Source: Fidelibacterota bacterium
GTDB taxonomy: Bacteria; Pseudomonadota; Alphaproteobacteria; Rhodospirillales; Rhodospirillaceae
Reading direction: 5' to 3'
Assembly (NCBI GenBank): GCA_947476895.1
Contig: CANJRX010000006.1
Span: forward strand, 60,238-124,237
Length of the DNA: 64,000 nucleotides
In this document: positions 58,959-64,000 of the stretch, piece by piece
Layout: every line of letters starts with the position of its first letter
Numbering within the stretch: the first letter of the stretch is position 1
Notes under the pieces: generated by a model
Told to the model about the DNA's origin: nothing
Database searches by the model: none
The model's input: only the letters and a program-made list of their open reading frames with translations
Position numbers and translations under genes: made by a program

Positions 58959-59771
58959 TTGAGTTTCAAGATCGGCTTCTGGAGCGATAAGGAATACCAC
59001 CTCGACCGCATGGGCCTCGCGGACCTGTCGGCTGCCTATTTCCAGTATTACGCGATCGCAGCTTATTTTGTCGTCGCCCTGGTGTCGGGCGCGGTCGCGT
59101 TATGGGGCGTGCTGAACGACGCCGCGCCGGTATTGCCCGTTTTGGCCTCGATGCTCGCGACGTTCTTTGTCTATCCCGTCGTCTGGTACGTCTTGCACCG
59201 CTTCATCTTGCACAGCAAATGGATGTGGAAATCAAAGCTCACGGCCGGCACGTGGAAGCGCATCCACTACGATCACCACAGCGATCCCAATAATCTGAAA
59301 GTCCTGTTCGGCGCGCTCTACACGACGCTGCCGACGGTGGCTTTGGCGAGCATGCCGGTGGGCTATTTGCTCGCGGGCTGGGTCGGTGCATTAGCCGCAC
59401 TCGCGACCGGTGTTGTGCAGACGTGCGTCTATGAATACTTCCACTGCATTCAGCATCTAGGCTATGCGCCGAAATGGGATTGGGTGCGCGACATGAAGAA
59501 ATTCCACATGGCGCATCATTTTCATAATGAGACGGGCAACTTCGGCATCACCAACTTGTGGTGGGATAAAGTGCTGGGAACCTTCTATGCCGGCGCTGCG
59601 GCGCGCCCGCGCTCAGCGACAGTGTTCAATCTCGGCTACGACGAAGAGGTTGCGAAGAGCTATCCCCACGTCGCCAAGCTGACGCCGAATTGGCCTTACA
59701 ATACCAATCCCGTCACGCGCAAACGTGATGAAGCGGCTGCTGCCCAAGCTGCTCAGGCTTCCGCGGGCTAG
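58959..59771 (+). CDS. Fatty acid hydroxylase / sterol desaturase-family membrane enzyme
   Basis: 270 residues, about four membrane segments and the di-iron His clusters His80-x4-His85 (LHRFILH), His103-x2-His106-His107 (RIHYDHH), His162/His166 (FHCIQH) and His183-x2-His186-His187 (FHMAHHFH). Such enzymes 2-hydroxylate fatty acids or C4-hydroxylate sphinganine in eukaryotic sphingolipid synthesis. Placement beside the ceramide synthase suggests a ceramide or its acyl chain as substrate. TTG start with GGGGG upstream. Confidence 0.88.
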   Translation: MSFKIGFWSDKEYHLDRMGLADLSAAYFQYYAIAAYFVVALVSGAVALWGVLNDAAPVLPVLASMLATFFVYPVVWYVLHRFILHSKWMWKSKLTAGTWKRIHYDHHSDPNNLKVLFGALYTTLPTVALASMPVGYLLAGWVGALAALATGVVQTCVYEYFHCIQHLGYAPKWDWVRDMKKFHMAHHFHNETGNFGITNLWWDKVLGTFYAGAAARPRSATVFNLGYDEEVAKSYPHVAKLTPNWPYNTNPVTRKRDEAAAAQAAQASAG

Positions 59772-59781
59772 CGCACAAAGC

Positions 59782-60945
59782 ATGGACGTCGCCGTGTCTT
59801 CCACGATCAAGCTGCGCCGCGTCGGCAAAGACGCGAGCCTCCCATCATTCATCGCCGTGCCCCACGCCACGCAAGGCCACGATCCGTATTGGATCGCGCC
59901 GCTTCCGTTGCTCGAAAGCCCGCGCCTCACGCCGGGAAAAAATCCGTGGTTCCAGCACGGCGAGGCAATGCTGTGGGTCGCGGAACGTGACGGCAAACCG
60001 GTGGGGCGCATATCTGCGCAAATCGATCACAGCCATCTCGCACTTTATAAAGATGCGACCGGCTTCTTCGGTTTCTTTGAAAGTATCAATGATCGCGCAG
60101 TGTCCGACGCGCTGTTCGAAGTTGCGTCCGCGTGGTTGCGTGAAAGGGGCATGAAGCGCTGCCTCGGCCCCTTCAGCTTCAACGTCAATGACGAGTCCGG
60201 CCTATTGATCGACGGCTTCAACTGTCCGCCGCGCATGATGATGGGCCACGCTCAGCCTTACTATGCCGAGCTGGTTGAGGCAGCGGGTTTCACAAAAGCC
60301 GTGGATATGCGGGCTTATCTTACGCCCATGGACACGGGCCTGCCGGGCAAGGTCTTCAAGTGGCTGAAGCGGGGCCTTGACCGCAATCCCAGCCTCGCCG
60401 TGCGCAAACTCGATATGAGCCGCTTCGATGAGGAGATCGCCACGGTCGCGCGCATCTTCAATGCCGCCTGGGCCGAGAACTGGGGCTTCATCCCGATGAC
60501 CGAGGCCGACATTGCTCATATGGCTAGTGAGATGAGGCTGATCATCGTGCCGGAACTGGTGTCCATTGCCACGGTCGACGGCGTGCCGGTGGCCATGTGC
60601 CTGGCGCTGCCGGATCTGAACGAAATCATTGGCGATCTGAAAGGTAAACTTGCGCCCTTCGGTTGGGCCAAGCTGCTGTGGCGTTTAATCACGCGTCGAT
60701 CATTCGTATCGGGCACGCGTGTGCCGCTGATGGGCGTTATGCCTGAGTATAAGAACAAGCCCATGGGTTCGCTGCTCGCGTTGCTGACCGTGGGCGCCGT
60801 GCGCGATGCATCGCTTAAGCTGCGGATGCCGGTGTGCGAGATGAGTTGGGTACTCGAGAGCAATACGCAAACCTGCCACTCGATCGAAGAAGTCGGTGGG
60901 CGGGTTTATAAGACCTACCGCATGTATGAAAAGGCGCTGACATGA
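59782..60945 (+). CDS. GNAT-fold N-acyltransferase, probable bacterial ceramide synthase
   Basis: 387 residues, a large two-lobed GNAT-like protein: GKNPWFQHGEAMLWVAERDG, LGPFSFNVNDESGLLIDGFN and MMMGHAQPYYAELVEAAGF, then VPLMGVMPEYKNKPMGSLLA and MSWVLESNTQTCHSIEEVGG. This matches the family of Caulobacter bCerS (CC_1154), which N-acylates the long-chain base. Start at 59782, 10 bases behind the hydroxylase; an ATG at 59725 would overlap it and add a basic helix. No clear signal peptide or membrane segment. Confidence 0.8.
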   Translation: MDVAVSSTIKLRRVGKDASLPSFIAVPHATQGHDPYWIAPLPLLESPRLTPGKNPWFQHGEAMLWVAERDGKPVGRISAQIDHSHLALYKDATGFFGFFESINDRAVSDALFEVASAWLRERGMKRCLGPFSFNVNDESGLLIDGFNCPPRMMMGHAQPYYAELVEAAGFTKAVDMRAYLTPMDTGLPGKVFKWLKRGLDRNPSLAVRKLDMSRFDEEIATVARIFNAAWAENWGFIPMTEADIAHMASEMRLIIVPELVSIATVDGVPVAMCLALPDLNEIIGDLKGKLAPFGWAKLLWRLITRRSFVSGTRVPLMGVMPEYKNKPMGSLLALLTVGAVRDASLKLRMPVCEMSWVLESNTQTCHSIEEVGGRVYKTYRMYEKALT

Positions 60946-61196
60946 TCAGTGCGATATTCCGTCTGTTTGTTTTTGTGATCATCCTGGCGGCGCTGGGCAT
61001 TCTGTTCTTCTACGCCTTCGTCGCCGCGCTGATTGTCACCCCCATTTTGCTGCTGCTGTTTTTCCTCTTTGGCCGCAAAGCCAATGTGCAGTGGACGGTG
61101 GTGCGGCCGGGTGAAGCCCCGCGGCCGCCGGGATACGGCACGGTCATCGAGCATGACCCGGACGCATTGCCGCCCAAGAGTGACAGCAATCCTTAA
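60942..61196 (+). CDS. 84-residue membrane protein coupled to ceramide synthase
   Basis: A long hydrophobic N-terminus (about residues 4-42, enough for one long or two short membrane segments: LFVFVIILAALGILFFYAFV, AALIVTPILLLLFFLFGRK), then a soluble tail WTVVRPGEAPRPPGYGTVIE. The ATG overlaps the acyltransferase stop (ATGA), so the two are made together. No named family. It could anchor or recruit the acyltransferase. Its 3' end overlaps the convergent CDF gene by 4 bases. Confidence 0.7.
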   Translation: MISAIFRLFVFVIILAALGILFFYAFVAALIVTPILLLLFFLFGRKANVQWTVVRPGEAPRPPGYGTVIEHDPDALPPKSDSNP

Positions 61197-62149
61197 GCCG
61201 CGTGCGGCTTCTGATCACAGCAGCGTTCGACTTCCACCGTGATGTGACTGAGGCTCGGGATGCCCGCCAGCAGCGTCTTATAGTGCGCGGGCGTGCGCGC
61301 GTGGTGCGTGACGACTGTTACTACAGCAGCCAAATGCCCCGGGCCCACGCGCCATACATGTAGATCGGCGACGCGGTTGTCGGCCTCCGCCTCGATAGCC
61401 GTGCGCACGGACTCAGTGATTGCGCCCGAAGGTGCCGCATCCAACAGCACGCGGCCCGTCGTTTTCATCAGGCCCCAGGCCCAATGCAAAATGATGGCAG
61501 CACCCACAATTCCCATCGCCGGGTCCAGCCAGGTCCAACCCCACAGCAACCCGGCGGCAAGGGCGGCAATCGACAGCACCGAGGTGAGGGCATCGGTCAG
61601 CACATGCACGTAAGCCGCACGCAAATTGTGGTCTTGATGGTGGTGTTCGTGCTTATGACCATGTTCATGGCCGTGGCTATGATCATGCGCGTGATCTTCT
61701 TTCAGCAGCCACGCGCTGACGAGATTAACCACGAGGCCAATGACGGCGACGATCAGCGCGTCTTTAAACTCAATATCCACGGGCGATACCAAGCGCTGCG
61801 CGGATTCAAAAGCCATCAATCCTGCGATCACCAGCAACAGAAGCGCGCTGGAAAAAGCCGCGAGGTCGCCGACTTTGCCGGTGCCAAAAGTGTAAGTGCT
61901 GTTCTCGGCGTGACGATGAGCAAATGAATACGCAAACGCGGCGATGCCGAGTGCTGCGGCGTGGCTACCCATATGCCAGCCGTCCGCCAGCAGCGCCATG
62001 GAGCCATACAGGCTGCCGGCGGCGATCTCGGCCACCATCATGACAACCGTCAATCCCAGGACTAACTTCGTGCGGCGGGCATTCCGGCCATGTTGCGCGG
62101 CCAAGAAGCTGTGACGTTTTTGCCAGGGCGCTAATGAGTCGTTGTGCAT
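61193..62149 (-). CDS. Cation diffusion facilitator metal exporter (DmeF-like)
   Basis: 318 residues, six membrane segments. Metal-site motifs: ADGWHMGSHAAA in TM2 and HVLTDALTSVLS in TM5. A His-rich cytosolic loop (~157-176, alternating His with Asp/Glu/Lys/Gly) and a C-terminal domain ending CCDQKPHAA complete it. The GWHMGSH variant and His loop resemble DmeF-type cobalt/nickel exporters. No dmeR/rcnR-like regulator is adjacent. Confidence 0.92.
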   Translation of the reverse strand: MHNDSLAPWQKRHSFLAAQHGRNARRTKLVLGLTVVMMVAEIAAGSLYGSMALLADGWHMGSHAAALGIAAFAYSFAHRHAENSTYTFGTGKVGDLAAFSSALLLLVIAGLMAFESAQRLVSPVDIEFKDALIVAVIGLVVNLVSAWLLKEDHAHDHSHGHEHGHKHEHHHQDHNLRAAYVHVLTDALTSVLSIAALAAGLLWGWTWLDPAMGIVGAAIILHWAWGLMKTTGRVLLDAAPSGAITESVRTAIEAEADNRVADLHVWRVGPGHLAAVVTVVTHHARTPAHYKTLLAGIPSLSHITVEVERCCDQKPHAA

Positions 62150-62244
62150 AGATCGAGTTTATCAACCTTGCGGCCGCTGTTCTATATCGGCGACCTGCCG
62201 TATGCTCAGATCCCCATCAGGGAACAGTTACAATGGGAGCATGC

Positions 62245-62949
62245 ATGCGTTGGGTTTTGAAAGTCGGTTTGGCGGCGCTTGCGCTGATCTGCGCGATGCC
62301 CGTCCACGCGCAGAACGGCTACACCAACACCGCCCTTTCGCTGGAAGGCATCGGCAAAGCCTATATGGGCCGCGACATCGCCTTTGTGATGGGCTTCGAG
62401 GGTGCGGAATGGCTTGAGCGCAAAGAGCGTGCACAGGAAGAAGGCACCGTCAAACTTCTGCCAATCCTGGGTCTGAAGTCCACCGATACCGTCGCCGATA
62501 TTGGCGCGGGCACAGGCTACTTCAGTTTCCGTATGAGTCCCCTGGTTGCGAAGGTCTATGCCGAGGATGTGCAGGAAGAGATGCTCACCTTGCTTAATGC
62601 GCGCAAAGCCAAGGGCGAAGGTGCCAATGTGACGCCTGTCCTGGGTAGCATCATGGACCCGAGGTTGCCGGCAAACTCTATCGATCTCATTTTACTCGTC
62701 GATGTCTATCACGAGTTTTCATATCCACGCGAAATGGGCCTCGCCATGGCGCGGGCGCTTAAACTCGGTGGGCGTATCGCGCTTGTTGAATATCGCGGCG
62801 AAGATCCCAGTGTGCCGATCAAAGATCTTCACAAGATGACAGAAGCGCAGGCCAAGAAAGAAATGGCCGTCACCGGTTTGCAGTGGGTCAGCACCGACAG
62901 CAAAACCCTGCCATGGCAGCACGTCATGATTTTCGCTAAGGCGAAGTAA
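62245..62949 (+). CDS. Class I SAM methyltransferase with a signal peptide
   Basis: 234 residues (238 from the ATG at 62233). Signal peptide-like start (MRWVLKVGLAALALICAMPVHAQ), then a Rossmann methyltransferase: motif I DTVADIGAGTGYFSFRM, ILLVDVYHEFSYP and ALKLGGRIALVEYRGE. Export is unusual because SAM is cytosolic. The acceptor is unknown. Alone between the CDF gene and a small convergent gene. Confidence 0.85.
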   Translation: MRWVLKVGLAALALICAMPVHAQNGYTNTALSLEGIGKAYMGRDIAFVMGFEGAEWLERKERAQEEGTVKLLPILGLKSTDTVADIGAGTGYFSFRMSPLVAKVYAEDVQEEMLTLLNARKAKGEGANVTPVLGSIMDPRLPANSIDLILLVDVYHEFSYPREMGLAMARALKLGGRIALVEYRGEDPSVPIKDLHKMTEAQAKKEMAVTGLQWVSTDSKTLPWQHVMIFAKAK

Positions 62950-62952
62950 ACC

Positions 62953-63183
62953 TCACGCTTCCGGCGCAGGTAAACCAGGATCGGCCGGAGGAGGCGCTTG
63001 AAAAGGCGCAATTTCCAGTTGCGGCGTTTGTGGCGCCGGAATCTCCTGTGGCAGCGGTGGTTTGATTTCCGGCGTGGGCTCGTCGCCTGCGTTATCGCCA
63101 CCTTTGCCGGTGCCGCCCAAATTGGGACCGCCCGGATCCTTGCCCGCAACCAAATCCGCCTCATACACGTCTGAGATATTCAT
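62953..63183 (-). CDS. Proline-rich 76-residue protein
   Basis: The N-terminus MNISDVYEADLVAGKDPGGP is followed by a Gly/Asp stretch and ~45 residues rich in Pro, Glu and Ala. Low complexity, probably disordered, no signal peptide. No family recognised. The coding case rests on a clear ATG preceded by GGAGACC and a complete frame. Confidence 0.5.
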   Translation of the reverse strand: MNISDVYEADLVAGKDPGGPNLGGTGKGGDNAGDEPTPEIKPPLPQEIPAPQTPQLEIAPFQAPPPADPGLPAPEA

Positions 63184-63415
63184 TGCGGTCTCCTGATGAT
63201 GCGACGACCAAGTCTGGTCTCAGGTAAATAACGCACCCCGACACCGCAATGTTTCTATCCCGCGTAAGTTGAGTGCAGGAATGGTTCGGGGTCTTGCTGA
63301 AATATCTCAGGGAACTTCGTGCCCGAAATAGGCATTACACGTTCGACTTCTGATGACGCGCAACAGCCACACATCACAGGTTGCATGATCGATACGAAGG
63401 AAAGGTAATGTCGTT

Positions 63416-63757
63416 ATGAAAACTCTTATGAAATCTCTGCTCATCGTATCGGTCGTTGGATTTGCCGTGCCGGCTTTTGCCGCATCGGCTCTCAATATCT
63501 CGGTGAGCCCGCCGCAGGCGCCGGAAACGCAGACAGTTAGCCTTTCACCCATCACCATCGAGCCGCGGATGATGCAAGCGCCGCCGAGCCCGCCGGTTAA
63601 TCTGCTTGTCGGCGTAGCCTGCCAAGCCGATGAATCACGTAAAGCCTGCGATGTTCGGATTTCTGCTGCGCAACGCGCCGTAGAGGTCGTAACGACAGAA
63701 ACCGTCTCAGTCACTCATGTGAGCCAAAAACTCCCCTATGAGCTGCTCATCCCTTAG
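63416..63757 (+). CDS. Small secreted protein of unknown function
   Basis: 113 residues with a Sec signal (MKTLMKSLLIVSVVGFAVPA, cleavage after AFA). The mature part begins with Pro/Ser/Thr-rich strands and has two Cys (VACQADESRKACDVR) that could form one disulfide. Not recognised. A paralogous start lies just downstream (63789), so the gene was once tandemly duplicated. Confidence 0.65.
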   Translation: MKTLMKSLLIVSVVGFAVPAFAASALNISVSPPQAPETQTVSLSPITIEPRMMQAPPSPPVNLLVGVACQADESRKACDVRISAAQRAVEVVTTETVSVTHVSQKLPYELLIP

Positions 63758-63788
63758 GCGTTAAGCCGCTAGGACAGGTGAGGTTGCG

Positions 63789-63863
63789 ATGAACACTTTT
63801 ATGAAGTCAGTGCTGATTTCGGGAGTTCTCGGTTTAGCTGCGCCGGTTTTGGCAGTGACCTGA
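63789..63863 (+). pseudogene. Truncated paralogue of the preceding secreted protein
   Basis: Encodes MNTFMKSVLISGVLGLAAPV, then LAVT and a stop. This is a second signal peptide very similar to that of the gene before (MKTLMKSLLIVSVVGFAVPA), but the mature part is missing. The reading frame ends where IS-like sequence starts, which fits disruption by insertion. Confidence 0.6.
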
Positions 63864-64000
63864 CGGCTTTTTTTGTACCGGTTGATTTGAGAGAATTGAC
63901 CCCAACAGGAGGAGCTGAACATGGCGAGACGTGGATTAGGCGCGGAGCAGATTGTTTCCAAGTTAAGGCAGATCGAGGTGCTGATGGCGCAGGGCAAGTC
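63858..64000 (+). mobile_element. Left end of an IS3-family-like element, cut by window edge
   Basis: From about 63858 the sequence changes character (TGACCTGACGGCTTTTTTTG...) and leads directly to a transposase start. The exact terminal repeat cannot be set without the other end. Its position immediately after a decapitated signal-peptide gene supports an insertion here. Confidence 0.6.
63921..64000 (+). CDS. Transposase OrfA (IS3 family), 3'-truncated by window edge
   Basis: Visible residues MARRGLGAEQIVSKLRQIEV then LMAQGKS match the N-terminal HTH of IS3-family OrfA proteins (pattern xxEQIIxKLRExExLxxxGKS). A strong AGGAGGAG precedes the ATG. OrfB and the rest of OrfA lie outside the window. 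Confidence 0.85.
   Translation, partial: MARRGLGAEQIVSKLRQIEVLMAQGK

Noticed and set aside
61680..61740. His-codon-rich repeat inside the CDF gene
   Set aside because: It encodes the normal metal-binding His loop, not a DNA repeat element.

Overview
The window is a roughly 60% G+C, gene-dense bacterial chromosome segment with the signature of an alphaproteobacterium. Supporting evidence is the PhaR/PhaC/PhaA/PhaB polyhydroxyalkanoate gene set, the kdsD-lptC-lptA-lptB-rpoN-ptsN block, a GAF/HWE-type histidine kinase, and a sphingolipid locus organised like the one studied in Caulobacter. It looks like a free-living, storage-polymer-forming Gram-negative. I cannot name the genus.

Left part (1-9 kb): the 3' part of queG, an XRE regulator, then PHA metabolism (phaR, a small PhaE/PhaM-like protein whose frame overlaps phaC by 116 bases, phaC, phaA, and phaB further on), a MATE exporter, a GNAT gene broken by an in-frame amber codon, and glyoxalase II. 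From 9 to 26 kb: a TAXI-type binding protein, a leucyl-aminopeptidase-family enzyme, an M61 peptidase, glutamate synthase gltD-gltB, an overlapping three-gene operon (a UppP-like protein lacking its catalytic motifs, a DsbA-like isomerase, a YqaA/VTT protein), cstA-ybdD for pyruvate uptake, an NDUFA9-like reductase and tRNA-Leu(CAG).

Middle part (26-44 kb): a GAF/HWE kinase with a receiver-only regulator, a VTT protein, a secreted cyclophilin, a secreted HExxH protein, LysE, a periplasmic M20 amidohydrolase, a 2OG-Fe(II) oxygenase, a hybrid kinase and RNase D. These are followed by the LPS-precursor/transport operon kdsD-lptC-lptA-lptB with rpoN and ptsN; the usual hpf gene is missing between the last two.

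Right part (44-64 kb): an acyl-CoA ligase and an unrecognised ~575-residue gene split by the loss of one GC unit. Next is a bufferin (bufA-bufB-bufC) metal-binding RiPP operon. It is divergent from the main locus of interest, a sphingolipid cluster spanning about 50.1-61.2 kb: aasR, cerR, acpR and spt; on the opposite strand a nucleotidyltransferase-like gene overlapping a ceramide-kinase-like lipid kinase; then lptF, lptG, a fatty acid hydroxylase, a ceramide-synthase-like acyltransferase and an 84-residue membrane protein. Together these suggest synthesis, hydroxylation, head-group phosphorylation and possibly Lpt-type export of ceramides. The window ends with a CDF metal exporter, a signal-peptide-bearing methyltransferase, small secreted proteins, and the left end of an IS3-like element that appears to have truncated a paralogue of one of those secreted proteins.

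Notable non-coding signals: two identical-arm palindromes ATTGTGC-N3-GCACAAT (upstream of phaR and of gltD), a covarying dispersed hairpin (two copies), a cloverleaf-like G/C-rich repeat next to gltB, a perfect terminator behind spt and a 10-bp hairpin in the leader of lptF.
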